Below, piece by piece: positions 1 to 8,466 of a stretch of 42,154 nucleotides of DNA. Both the position numbers and the translations under genes were made by a program. Under the pieces are notes generated by a model. The model was not told the DNA's origin. It was given only the letters and a program-made list of their open reading frames with translations, and did not search any database. The stretch lies in assembly GCA_900759455.1 (NCBI GenBank), contig CAAEVI010000091.1:1-42154 (forward strand). Reading direction: 5' to 3'. Numbering within the stretch: position 1 is the first letter of the stretch; every line of letters starts with the position of its first letter. This DNA comes from Erysipelotrichaceae bacterium. Lineage in GTDB: Bacteria > Bacillota_I > Bacilli_A > Erysipelotrichales > Erysipelotrichaceae.

Positions 1-97
1 AGAAGTTTCCTGTCTAATGTCCTTGATTTAAATAAATAGGCGATTATCAAAGGAAAATGATATTTCTACTTGACAATCGTCATTTCATAACAGAAAG

Positions 98-124
98 GCA
101 GTTTGCGAAAAACTGCTTTTTTTT
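98..124 (+). terminator. Rho-independent terminator of an upstream transcript
   Basis: A 7-bp GC-containing stem (98-104 with 110-116) and a 5-base loop are followed by eight T residues (117-124). No open reading frame in bases 1-97 can be tied to it, so it probably ends a transcript that enters from the left. It separates that transcript from the pst promoter region. Confidence 0.7.
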
Positions 125-142
125 GGCCTTTTTTTGTCTGTT

Positions 143-237
143 CTAACATTTCCTTAAACAATCTTACTTTGATTTGACATTGCTTTAGGAACAATTAACA
201 GAGCCTTGAAGATTATCTAATAATCGCTTTGTATAAT
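143..237 (+). promoter_or_regulatory. pstS promoter with candidate PhoP-box array
   Basis: A good -10 hexamer TATAAT lies at 232-237, without a convincing -35 at normal distance. Upstream, TTAACA-like hexamers recur every 10-11 bases: CTAACA 143, TTAAAC 154, TTACTT 164, TTGACA 174, TTAGGA 185, TTAACA 195 and TTGAAG 206. In Bacillus the response regulator PhoP binds TT(A/T)ACA-type direct repeats with 11-base periodicity, and Pho promoters often lack a -35. The link to PhoP is inferred from this pattern and from the downstream genes. The region is AT-rich, so some matches could be chance. Confidence 0.5.
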
Positions 238-281
238 GGTAACTGTAAAAAGAGGAAAGACAAAAAAAGGAGGAATGAACA

Positions 282-1202
282 ATGAAGTTCATGAAGAAAT
301 TGACAGTATTGTCTGTCGCATGCCTGATGGGGATTGGCCTTGCAGGATGCGGATCAAACGGGGGAGGAACAATCGCGGTTTATTCACGTGATGCATCCAG
401 CGGTACACGTGAGGCATTTGAAAAAGCAAATGACATGGTGAATCAGCTGACAGATTCTGCGATCACATTGGACAGCAACGGCGATATGGCAACGAAAGTA
501 GGACAGGATGCAAACGGTATCGGTTATGTTTCCCTGTCTACTGACTTTGAAGCAAATAACTTAAAAGCATTGAACTATGAAGGTGTCGAACCTACGGAAG
601 CAACAGTGCTTGACGGAACATACGGCATGCAGCGTCCGTTCTCTTATGTCACAAGAGAAGACGGAGACTTTGCGGATGATCGTACACAGCAGCTGGTAGA
701 AGCATTCATCGATTATCTGTGCAATTCAACAGAAGGTCAGCAGGTCGTTCAGAGTGCCGGCGGAATCGTCGATCTGGATAAGACAACACCTTGGGAAGAG
801 CTGAAGAAAAATCATCCGATCGTAGATGAGGACAACTCTGATCTGACTATTCGTACAGCAGGTTCCACATCTGTGGAAGAAACGCTGAAGGCCGCTTTGG
901 AAGCATTCCAGGCAGAAGCAGGACAGTTCCAGTTCACAATGAATCAGAGCGGTTCAAGTGATGGTTACAAACGTGTTTTAGGTGAAGAAAAAGACGGTGC
1001 GAATGCTGCGGACATCGGCTTTGCATCCCGTGCTTTCGAAGGCGGTGAAGATGTAACAAAAGGTCTTGTAACAGGTCAGTACTGCCTCGATGCAGTCGTA
1101 GCGGTTGTAAGCAAGGACAACACAAATGTGGACAACCTGACTGCTGCACAGATCAAGAGCATTTTTACAGGTGAAACAACATCCTGGGCTGATCTGAAGT
1201 AA
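282..1202 (+). CDS. pstS: Phosphate-binding lipoprotein PstS, circularly permuted
   Basis: This is the extracellular phosphate receptor of the high-affinity PstSCAB importer. The start follows a strong AAGGAGG site. A signal peptide ends in a lipobox (LAGC, lipidated Cys about residue 23), so the protein is membrane-anchored. The parts of the binding fold are in unusual order. Residues about 30-165 match the second half of a normal PstS (YSRDASSGTREAF, GIGYVSLS, EGVEPTE, EAFIDYL). Residues about 190-306 match the first half (AGSTSVEE, DIGFASRAF, DAVVAVVSKDN, IKSIFTGETTSWADLK). In B. subtilis PstS the TALQPL, IGNSD and NWKEL segments come before NRADGSGTR. The protein ends where the normal one crosses the hinge. 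All expected motifs are present once, so it may still fold and bind phosphate. It is the first gene of the pst operon. Confidence 0.88.
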   Translation: MKFMKKLTVLSVACLMGIGLAGCGSNGGGTIAVYSRDASSGTREAFEKANDMVNQLTDSAITLDSNGDMATKVGQDANGIGYVSLSTDFEANNLKALNYEGVEPTEATVLDGTYGMQRPFSYVTREDGDFADDRTQQLVEAFIDYLCNSTEGQQVVQSAGGIVDLDKTTPWEELKKNHPIVDEDNSDLTIRTAGSTSVEETLKAALEAFQAEAGQFQFTMNQSGSSDGYKRVLGEEKDGANAADIGFASRAFEGGEDVTKGLVTGQYCLDAVVAVVSKDNTNVDNLTAAQIKSIFTGETTSWADLK

Positions 1203-1226
1203 GCAAAGCGAATTGAAGAGCAGACA

Positions 1227-1258
1227 AAAAACCTTAGCAGTCCGCTGCTAAGGTTTTT
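1227..1258 (+). terminator. Hairpin between pstS and pstC
   Basis: A 14-bp stem (1227-1240 with 1245-1258) closes a TCCG tetraloop and ends in a T run. It lies 24 bases after the pstS stop and about 30 bases before pstC. Such hairpins commonly let pstS be made in excess over the permease genes, by partial termination or by protecting the upstream mRNA. No separate promoter for pstC is obvious, so partial read-through is the likely mode. Confidence 0.75.
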
Positions 1259-1288
1259 CTAAGAAAAGATATGGAATAGGGTGAATAT

Positions 1289-2230
1289 ATGGAAAAATTA
1301 GTAAGACCGCACATCAGTCCCGAAAAGAATTTAAAGAAGATGAAGAAAGATGCTGTCTTGAAAGCAATCTTCCGCGTCGCTGCCATTATTTCCGGCGGAG
1401 CAATCGCCGTGATCGTGCTGTTTGTGTTCCTGCGCGGTGTACAGCCGTTTCTTCCGGGATATGAAAACGGACAGGTCAGCTTCATTGACTTTCTGTTTGG
1501 AACGACATGGCGTCAGGATCAGGGAATTTACGGTGCAGGATTCATTGTGATCAATACGCTGCTCACTTCTTTCGGCGCACTGCTGATCTCTTTCCCGATC
1601 AGTGTGCTGACCGCATTGTTTATCGTGAAGATCGCACCGAAATGGCTGGCACAGGCCATGACAACGATCGTAGAGCTTCTGGCAAGCATTCCTTCTGTCG
1701 TATACGGTGTATTTGCGGCCGGTGCCATCACATCACTGGTCATGGGGCTTGCGTCCTGCTTCAATATGACGACGGCAGGCGGTAACTCTTTTCTGGCCGT
1801 TGTGCTGCTTCTGGCCATCATGATCTTCCCGACCATCACATCGCTGTCCATCACGGCAATCAGTTCGGTCGACCGTTCACTGGAAGAGGGAAGTCTGGCA
1901 CTGGGTGCCACAAAGACGCAGACAAACTTCAAGGTGGTGCTGATCGCCGCCAAATCCGGTATCTTTGCCGGTGCGATCCTGGGAATCGGCCGTGCTTTCG
2001 GTGAAGCGACTGCCGTTGCCATGGTAGCCGGCAACAAGATGTTCGGTCCGACGTTTAATCTGTTTGATATCACACGTACCTTGACCAGCACCATGCTTTC
2101 CGGATTAAAGGAAACGACCGGTCTGGATTATGACATTCGTTTTTCAGTCGGACTGGTGCTGATGGTCGTCATCCTTGTTTCCAATTTCCTGTTGAACCTG
2201 TTGAAAAAGAAAGTAGGTAATATGTCATGA
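1289..2230 (+). CDS. pstC: Phosphate ABC transporter permease PstC
   Basis: This is one of the two membrane channel subunits of the PstSCAB phosphate importer. The 313 residues are of normal length and hold about six hydrophobic segments, the first at about residues 26-50. The permease signature that contacts the ATPase is visible as EGSLALGATKTQTNFKVVL, followed by GIGRAFGEATAVAMVAGN, both typical of PstC. The start has only a weak ribosome site (GGGTG), which fits expression from the pstS transcript. Its stop overlaps the start of pstA by four bases, so the two subunits are probably translated together. Confidence 0.93.
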   Translation: MEKLVRPHISPEKNLKKMKKDAVLKAIFRVAAIISGGAIAVIVLFVFLRGVQPFLPGYENGQVSFIDFLFGTTWRQDQGIYGAGFIVINTLLTSFGALLISFPISVLTALFIVKIAPKWLAQAMTTIVELLASIPSVVYGVFAAGAITSLVMGLASCFNMTTAGGNSFLAVVLLLAIMIFPTITSLSITAISSVDRSLEEGSLALGATKTQTNFKVVLIAAKSGIFAGAILGIGRAFGEATAVAMVAGNKMFGPTFNLFDITRTLTSTMLSGLKETTGLDYDIRFSVGLVLMVVILVSNFLLNLLKKKVGNMS

Positions 2231-3468
2231 AAAACAATGTGAACAATCATAAGAAACGTCATTTCTATGATGGCCTGTTACAGACATTTACTTATTTATC
2301 CAGCGGAATCTCTGTGCTTGTCCTTGTTGCCTTGTTCGTGTTTATCTTTTCAAAAGGATGGTCTTTGATCAACCTGGATCTTCTCACTAATAATTACTGG
2401 TCCGAAAACTATAATGTGCAGCCAGTCGAGACAATGTCCGATACTACATTCGAGCGCCCTGCCGATCTGAGCGAGGAGGCTTACTTCTCTGAAAAATGGG
2501 GCATTGCGTTCGTCGATCATGTGGATGCCCATAAAGACAAAATGATCCTGGTGGAATATGTCGATGAAAATTCGCCTTTGTATCAAATGAGCGATGTCAG
2601 CATCAAGAAAGATCCGAAAGATTTCATGATGCAGGTCGGCATGCAGATTTCCCGTCTTTCCTATACCGATGCTCAGGGCAAGATCGTCTTGGGCGGATCG
2701 ATTGCCGGCGAGGATGCGAAGCAGCTGGCACAGTCGCTCGATGAAGATGCGGTTGCCGTCAACTCTATCTTTGTGCAGACGACCGGCGGCGGTATCCGCG
2801 GCTCTATCATTTCCACTTTATATCTGCTGGCAGTGTCGATGATCATTGCCATTCCGATCGGCATTGCAAGTGCCATTTATCTCAACGAATACGCAAAGAA
2901 ATCAAAATTCAACATGCTGCTGCGCAGCGGCATCGAAACCTTGACCGGTGTGCCAAGCATCGTTTTCGGTCTGATGGGTGTCAGCGTATTGTTCCCGGTC
3001 ACACAGTTGTTCGGTGCGACGACGACCAGCATCCTGCTGGGCGGTCTGACTATGTCGATCATCCTGCTGCCGACCATCATTCGTTCCACAGAAGAGGCAC
3101 TGCTGGTCGTTCCGCAGCATTTGCGTGACGCGTCGCTGTCCGTTGGCGCCAATCAGTCACAGACGATCTTCAAGATCGTGCTGCCTTGTGCCGTTCCCGG
3201 TATCCTGACCGGCGTATTGCTGGGCATCGGCCGTGTCATTGGCGAGTCAGCTGCACTGATCTATACCATGGGTACGTTCATCAATGACTCCCCGACACTG
3301 TTGAGCCAGGGTACTTCGCTGGCCGTACAGATCTGGAGCATTATGAGCGGCGAACAGCCGAACTATGAACTGGCAAGTGCCATTTCGATCATCATTTTAT
3401 TCTTTGTTCTTATCCTTAATTTTGCGGTAAAGTTCATCAGCAAAAAATTCTCAAAAGCTTGGTATTAG
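2227..3468 (+). CDS. pstA: Phosphate ABC transporter permease PstA with large outer loop
   Basis: This is the second channel subunit of the phosphate importer. The C-terminal part (about residues 180-413) is a normal PstA permease, with the coupling region EEALLVVPQHLRDASLSVGA and the GIGRVIGESAALIYTMG segment. At 413 residues it is about 120 longer than the usual 280-300. The excess lies between the first membrane helix (about 17-42) and the permease core, as a hydrophilic stretch (about 55-175) expected to face outward. It shows no repeat or recognised domain. A role in docking the rearranged PstS is only a guess. It overlaps pstC by ATGA and is followed closely by pstB. Confidence 0.92.
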   Translation: MKNNVNNHKKRHFYDGLLQTFTYLSSGISVLVLVALFVFIFSKGWSLINLDLLTNNYWSENYNVQPVETMSDTTFERPADLSEEAYFSEKWGIAFVDHVDAHKDKMILVEYVDENSPLYQMSDVSIKKDPKDFMMQVGMQISRLSYTDAQGKIVLGGSIAGEDAKQLAQSLDEDAVAVNSIFVQTTGGGIRGSIISTLYLLAVSMIIAIPIGIASAIYLNEYAKKSKFNMLLRSGIETLTGVPSIVFGLMGVSVLFPVTQLFGATTTSILLGGLTMSIILLPTIIRSTEEALLVVPQHLRDASLSVGANQSQTIFKIVLPCAVPGILTGVLLGIGRVIGESAALIYTMGTFINDSPTLLSQGTSLAVQIWSIMSGEQPNYELASAISIIILFFVLILNFAVKFISKKFSKAWY

Positions 3469-3478
3469 GAGGTAGCGT

Positions 3479-4237
<759 letters not shown>

Positions 4238-4251
4238 CAGGAGGATAAGTT

Positions 4252-4899
4252 ATGATTAAAATTGACGGCAAGCTCTCTTTGATGGAGCAGACTTTGGTAA
4301 AAATGGGCAACCGTATCATTTCCATGCATGAATGTGTCTGTGAAGTGCTGGCACAGCCAAGCAAAGACCGTGAACTGGAGATCATTCAGGCGGATGACCG
4401 TATCAATCACATGGAAGAAGAAATCAATGATCTGGCGATCGAATCACTGGCGCTGCTGGCCCCGGTGGCGAGCGATCTGCGCAAGGTGATCGGAACGATC
4501 AAAATCGCGACAGAACTGGAACGCATCGGCGACTATGCAAAGAACATTGCCAAATTCATGATCAAGCACGATCATCTGAGCGATGTGATTGCGGACTATT
4601 CCATATCCATGGAAAAAGATCTGATCCGTATGCTGGAACAGGCGCTGCAGTGCATGGTGGATCAGGATGAGGAAGCCGCGTTCGCCATTCCGGAACGCGA
4701 CAATATGATCAATCAGCAGATGCAGGATATCCGTGCGAAACTGCTGCCGAAGGAAAATCTTGAAAAAGAAGATATTCTGAAGGAGCTGTTTGAGATCAGT
4801 GCCATGCTTCGCAATATCGAGCGTGCGGGCGATCATGTCAAAAATATCTGCGAACATGTGCTGTATATGATGAAAGGCCAGCACTACGATTTCGGCTGA
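4252..4899 (+). CDS. phoU: Phosphate transport regulator PhoU
   Basis: PhoU links the state of the PstSCAB importer to the Pho two-component system and damps phosphate uptake. The 215-residue protein is all-helical with two three-helix repeats. Each repeat keeps its metal-binding signature: ELERIGDYAKNIAKF (about residues 84-98) and NIERAGDHVKNICEH (about 190-204). It starts behind AGGAGG, 14 bases after pstB. No PhoP or PhoR genes lie in the window, so the regulator it would act on is elsewhere. Confidence 0.95.
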   Translation: MIKIDGKLSLMEQTLVKMGNRIISMHECVCEVLAQPSKDRELEIIQADDRINHMEEEINDLAIESLALLAPVASDLRKVIGTIKIATELERIGDYAKNIAKFMIKHDHLSDVIADYSISMEKDLIRMLEQALQCMVDQDEEAAFAIPERDNMINQQMQDIRAKLLPKENLEKEDILKELFEISAMLRNIERAGDHVKNICEHVLYMMKGQHYDFG

Positions 4900-4944
4900 T
4901 CGCTCACTTAAGACGAGTGATGCTGCAGACAGGAGGGAGACACA

Positions 4945-5565
4945 TTGAACCTGGAAATAAAAACAGAAAAGCTGACGCACAGCGTTGTTGATATCTGTGA
5001 GACTGTCTGCTCTCAGCATGAGATCTGCATTCAGATGCTGAAAGGAAAAGAATATCAGACCCTGTATAAAGTGATGAAAAAAGAACAAAAGATCAAAAAG
5101 ATCGCGGACATCATCGAGCATCAGATCGTGGAGATGACGCCGATGATGAATCTTACTTCCGCAGGACTGCGGCGTCTGAATGTTTCTTCCCATATTACAT
5201 TTGAACTTTTGTATATAAAAGATAATGCAAGGACAGTGGCGTCTTTTGCCAATCACTGTGACGATGAACAGGCCCGCGGATATGCCAAGGAGATGGAAGA
5301 ACGGCTGGTGGATTCTCTGCGTAAAGCGGCGCTGGCTTATCAGAATAAATCGCTGGCGGAACTGAACCGGATCGGGAACGATATCGTGGATGTGTCGGAT
5401 CTTTTATGCCGCTTTCATGATGAGATCGAACCGAGCGAGCAGAAACAAAGTCTGATGGAAAGCATGGATCTGACACTGCAGTGCGTAAGAAAGATCTGTG
5501 CCCAGATCCATTATCTGTACACAGGGGAAAAATCATTTGACATTACTTGCACAGCGAAGAGCTGA
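4945..5565 (+). CDS. Second, degenerate PhoU-like protein
   Basis: This helical protein of 206 residues looks like a diverged copy of the preceding phoU. ELLYIKDNARTVASF (about residues 86-100) lines up with the first PhoU metal motif, keeping the first Glu and the Asp but losing the second Glu. The second repeat reads TLQCVRKICAQIHYL and has lost the acidic metal ligands. The chosen start is TTG at 4945 because a strong AGGAGGGAG site lies just upstream; no ATG fits. It may be a PhoU that binds metal poorly, perhaps a modulator of the first one. Family assignment is from motif alignment and position. Confidence 0.72.
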   Translation: MNLEIKTEKLTHSVVDICETVCSQHEICIQMLKGKEYQTLYKVMKKEQKIKKIADIIEHQIVEMTPMMNLTSAGLRRLNVSSHITFELLYIKDNARTVASFANHCDDEQARGYAKEMEERLVDSLRKAALAYQNKSLAELNRIGNDIVDVSDLLCRFHDEIEPSEQKQSLMESMDLTLQCVRKICAQIHYLYTGEKSFDITCTAKS

Positions 5566-5604
5566 CGGCAGGCATGATAGAAGAAGGATGAAAAGGAATG
5601 CGAT

Positions 5605-5640
5605 GGATGAACATCGTTTCTGAGGGTTCATCCTTTTTTT
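5605..5640 (+). terminator. Terminator of the pst-phoU operon
   Basis: A perfect 8-bp stem (GGATGAAC 5605-5612 with GTTCATCC 5626-5633) is followed by seven T residues. It ends the phosphate operon. Confidence 0.85.
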
Positions 5641-5648
5641 ATTTTTAG

Positions 5649-5678
5649 GTGACTTTGTCTGAGCTTTTGTTATACAAT
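5649..5678 (+). promoter_or_regulatory. Candidate promoter of the MATE gene
   Basis: GTGACT (5649-5654) and TACAAT (5673-5678) are 18 bases apart, about 60 bases before the start codon at 5737 and just after the pst terminator. This is a plausible vegetative promoter with a mediocre -35. Confidence 0.4.
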
Positions 5679-5736
5679 AGTCAGGGTAATTTTTTTTGGT
5701 TTGTATTGCATTGCAAATAGAAGAGGAGGAAATGAT

Positions 5737-7134
5737 ATGAGAGAAAATCCATTGGGTTATGAAAAAATATCCGCTTTGCTGCGAAGTTTCGCCCTTCCCA
5801 GCATAACAGCGATGCTGGTGAGCTCGTTATATAATATCGTCGACCAGATCTTTATCGGGCAGGGTGTCGGATATCTGGGAAATGCCGCAACGAATGTGTC
5901 TTATCCCCTTTCTACGATCTGTCTGGCGATCGCTTTGCTGATCGGTATCGGCAGTGCATCACGCTTTTCCATCTGTCTGGGAAGAAAGGAATATGAGCGT
6001 GCGGCTTCACTGGTGGGAAACGCGATCATCATGATGACGGCTTGCGGTGTCCTGTATTTTGTTGCGGGAGAATTGTTTTTGACACCGCTGCTGCGTATCT
6101 TCGGAGCAACGAAGGAAGTCATGCCGTATGCGAAAGAATATGCGGGAATTACTTTGATCGGTATGCCGTTTCTTATCCTGACCAACGGCATCAGTAATCT
6201 TGTCCGTGCGGACGGCAGCCCGAAATATTCCATGTTCTGCATGGTGGCCGGTGCCATTGTCAATACGATCCTGGATCCGCTTTTCATCTTTGTATTTCAC
6301 TGGGGCATCTTCGGTGCGGCACTGGCTACGATCCTGGGCCAGATCCTGTCTTTTTTGATTGCGTTTCGTTATCTGTTCTGCTTCCATACGATTCGCCTGA
6401 ACAAAAACAGCTTTCGCTTTCATCTGCGCGATAATCTGCGTACGATGTACATGGGAACCAGCAGCTGTATCAATCAGGTGGCCATTACGTTTGTACAGAT
6501 CATCCTGAACAATTCACTGACTTATTACGGGGCCCTTTCCGTATATGGGGAGGATATACCGCTTGCGGCATGCGGCATTGTCATGAAGACAAATGCGATC
6601 CTGCTTTCGATCATCGTCGGTATTTCCCAGGGCGTACAGCCGATCATCGGCTATAACTACGGTGCCGCCAAGTATGCGCGGATCCGGGAGGCGTTCCTGC
6701 TGGCGATCAAATGGAATTTTGTCGTATCGATCATCGGCTTCTGCCTGTTTCAGTTCTGTACATATCCGATCATCTCGATTTTCGGTAGCGGCGATCAGCT
6801 GTATTTTACCTTTGCGGTTTCATTCATGCGCATCTTCCTGTTCATGGCCATTGTCAACGGTGTTCAGCTTCTGTCTTCCAATTTCTTCACGGCGATCGGC
6901 AAGGCTTTGAAAGGGCTTTTGTTGTCGTTGACAAGACAGGTCTTTTTCCTGATCCCGCTGATCCTGATCCTGCCTTTGTTCTTCGGCATCAACGGCATTC
7001 TGTTTGCCGGACCGATTGCGGATTTTATCGCATTCGCGGTATCTGTCATCTTTGTCTGGAGAGAATTTTGTCATTTGAAGCGGCTGGAAGAGGAACAGAA
7101 AGAAAAAGATGCATCAGTAACTGTCACAGCTTAG
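5737..7134 (+). CDS. MATE-family multidrug efflux transporter
   Basis: This is an integral membrane antiporter that expels organic cations or drugs in exchange for Na+ or H+. The 465 residues form about 12 hydrophobic segments in two similar halves. N-terminal LRSFALPSITAMLVSSLYN and IVDQIFIGQGVGYLG and the mid-protein SQGVQPIIGYNYGA are typical MATE sequences. The start is ATG 5737, 6-7 bases after AGAGGAGGAA; an in-frame TTG at 5701 has no ribosome site. The C-terminus is charged and cytoplasmic. The substrate cannot be told from sequence. It stands between the pst terminator and the alcohol dehydrogenase gene, with no obvious partner. Confidence 0.9.
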   Translation: MRENPLGYEKISALLRSFALPSITAMLVSSLYNIVDQIFIGQGVGYLGNAATNVSYPLSTICLAIALLIGIGSASRFSICLGRKEYERAASLVGNAIIMMTACGVLYFVAGELFLTPLLRIFGATKEVMPYAKEYAGITLIGMPFLILTNGISNLVRADGSPKYSMFCMVAGAIVNTILDPLFIFVFHWGIFGAALATILGQILSFLIAFRYLFCFHTIRLNKNSFRFHLRDNLRTMYMGTSSCINQVAITFVQIILNNSLTYYGALSVYGEDIPLAACGIVMKTNAILLSIIVGISQGVQPIIGYNYGAAKYARIREAFLLAIKWNFVVSIIGFCLFQFCTYPIISIFGSGDQLYFTFAVSFMRIFLFMAIVNGVQLLSSNFFTAIGKALKGLLLSLTRQVFFLIPLILILPLFFGINGILFAGPIADFIAFAVSVIFVWREFCHLKRLEEEQKEKDASVTVTA

Positions 7135-7173
7135 ACAGATGCATTATAATATTGTCATAAGGAGGTGTCAGAT

Positions 7174-8334
7174 TTGGAAAATTTTATCTATGACATCAAG
7201 ACAAAAATTTATTTCGGGAAAGGTTCGATCAGCCATTTGAGCGAGGCCGTGCGTCCTTACGGAAAAAAAGCGCTGCTGGTCTATGGCGGCGGCAGCATCA
7301 AACGGATCGGTCTGTATGACGAGGCAGTGAAACAGCTGGAAGAAGCCGGTGTTTCGATCGTGGAGCTCAGCGGCGTACAGCCGAATCCGAAAATCGAAAG
7401 CGTGCGTGAAGGTGTCCGTCTGTGTCGTGAAAACGATGTCGATGTTGTCGTGGCAATCGGCGGGGGAAGCACGATCGATGCCGCCAAGGTCATTGCGGGA
7501 AGTGTCAGCTATGAAGGCGATCCGTGGGACATTGTCCTGGATGCCGGCAAAGTTGTTTCCGTGCTTCCGATCATCTCGGTATTGACATTGACAGCGACCG
7601 GTTCGGAAATGGATGTGTTTGCGGTTATTTCCGATATGGAAAAAAACGAAAAGTGGGGAACCGGACATCCGGATTTCCGGCCAAAGGCATCGATCCTGGA
7701 CCCGACCTATACTTTCAGCGTGTCTGCCTATCAGACAGCGGCCGGTACGGCGGACATGATGAGCCATATCATGGAAAATTATTTTTCCAATGTGGAAGGT
7801 TACATGCAGGACCGCATGGCGGAAGCCCTGTTATCCACCTGCGTGAAATACGGTATCATGGCAGTGAAGGAGCCGGAAAACTATGAGGCGCGTGCCAATC
7901 TGATGTGGTGCGGCAGCTGGGCGATCAATGATCTGCTCAATCTGGGCAAACCGTGTGCCTGGAGCGTGCATCCGATGGAACATGAATTAAGTGCGTTTTA
8001 TGACATCACGCACGGTGTCGGCTTGGCTATCCTGACACCGCACTGGATGGAACGCGTGCTCGATGATCAAAGTGTGGACAAGTTCGTGGAACTGGCATGC
8101 AATGTATGGCATGTGGATGCAACGGGCAAAGATAAATTCGAGGTTGCCCGCGAAGGTATCCGCCGCACTGCGGATTATTTCCGTTCCATGGGCATTCCGA
8201 TGACGCTTCATGAGGTCGGTATCGACGAGACATATTTTGATATCATGGCCCAAAAAGCCAGTGAGGGCATGAAAGGCGCTTATCGTGAGCTGAGCGCAGA
8301 CGATGTCAAAGCTATCTTCAAAGCAGCATTATAA
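7174..8334 (+). CDS. Iron-containing alcohol dehydrogenase, butanol dehydrogenase type
   Basis: This is an NAD(P)H-dependent alcohol dehydrogenase of the group III (iron) family, closest in style to BdhA/YugJ butanol dehydrogenases. The nucleotide site is seen in VYGGGSIKRIGLYD and VVAIGGGSTIDAAKVIA. The metal ligands lie in GTADMMSHIMENYF (Asp and His) and in WSVHPMEHELSAFYDITHG (His residues). The 386-residue length is normal. I chose TTG 7174 as start because AAGGAGG (7159-7165) is correctly spaced; the GTG at 7165 lies inside that site. It probably reduces aldehydes during fermentation. A terminator follows directly. Confidence 0.9.
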   Translation: MENFIYDIKTKIYFGKGSISHLSEAVRPYGKKALLVYGGGSIKRIGLYDEAVKQLEEAGVSIVELSGVQPNPKIESVREGVRLCRENDVDVVVAIGGGSTIDAAKVIAGSVSYEGDPWDIVLDAGKVVSVLPIISVLTLTATGSEMDVFAVISDMEKNEKWGTGHPDFRPKASILDPTYTFSVSAYQTAAGTADMMSHIMENYFSNVEGYMQDRMAEALLSTCVKYGIMAVKEPENYEARANLMWCGSWAINDLLNLGKPCAWSVHPMEHELSAFYDITHGVGLAILTPHWMERVLDDQSVDKFVELACNVWHVDATGKDKFEVAREGIRRTADYFRSMGIPMTLHEVGIDETYFDIMAQKASEGMKGAYRELSADDVKAIFKAAL

Positions 8335-8340
8335 TGAAAC

Positions 8341-8370
8341 AAAGGCCGGCAGCAACAGCTGCGGCCTTTT
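8341..8370 (+). terminator. Terminator after the alcohol dehydrogenase
   Basis: AAAGGCC, a bulged G, GCAGC, an AACA loop, GCTGC and GGCCTTT form a 12-bp hairpin followed by T residues. Confidence 0.85.
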
Positions 8371-8412
8371 CTTTTCGCAGCGGCAATCCGTCGTTAAAAC
8401 AAAGTTCAGCTA

Positions 8413-8441
8413 TTGAAAACAAAGGGTAAACAAGGTAAACT
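8413..8441 (+). promoter_or_regulatory. Candidate ychF promoter
   Basis: TTGAAA (8413-8418) and TAAACT (8436-8441) are separated by 17 bases, 25 bases upstream of the ychF start. This is a reasonable sigma-A type promoter. Confidence 0.5.
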
Positions 8442-8466
8442 ATTAGAAGCGAGAGGAATGATATTT

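Noticed and set aside
70..104. TTGACA at 70-75 as a promoter
   Set aside because: No -10 box at proper spacing, and it would run straight into the terminator at 98-124.
174..237. TTGACA at 174 as -35 partner of TATAAT at 232
   Set aside because: The gap is 52 bases, far beyond the 16-18 needed. It fits better as one unit of the PhoP-like array.
4444..5256. Long open frame on the - strand (270 codons) across phoU and its paralogue
   Set aside because: It lies opposite two well-supported genes, has no ribosome site and its product is low in recognisable motifs. It is a shadow of codon use.
5701..5736. Upstream TTG start for the first MATE gene
   Set aside because: No ribosome site precedes it, whereas ATG 5737 is ideally placed after AGAGGAGGAA.
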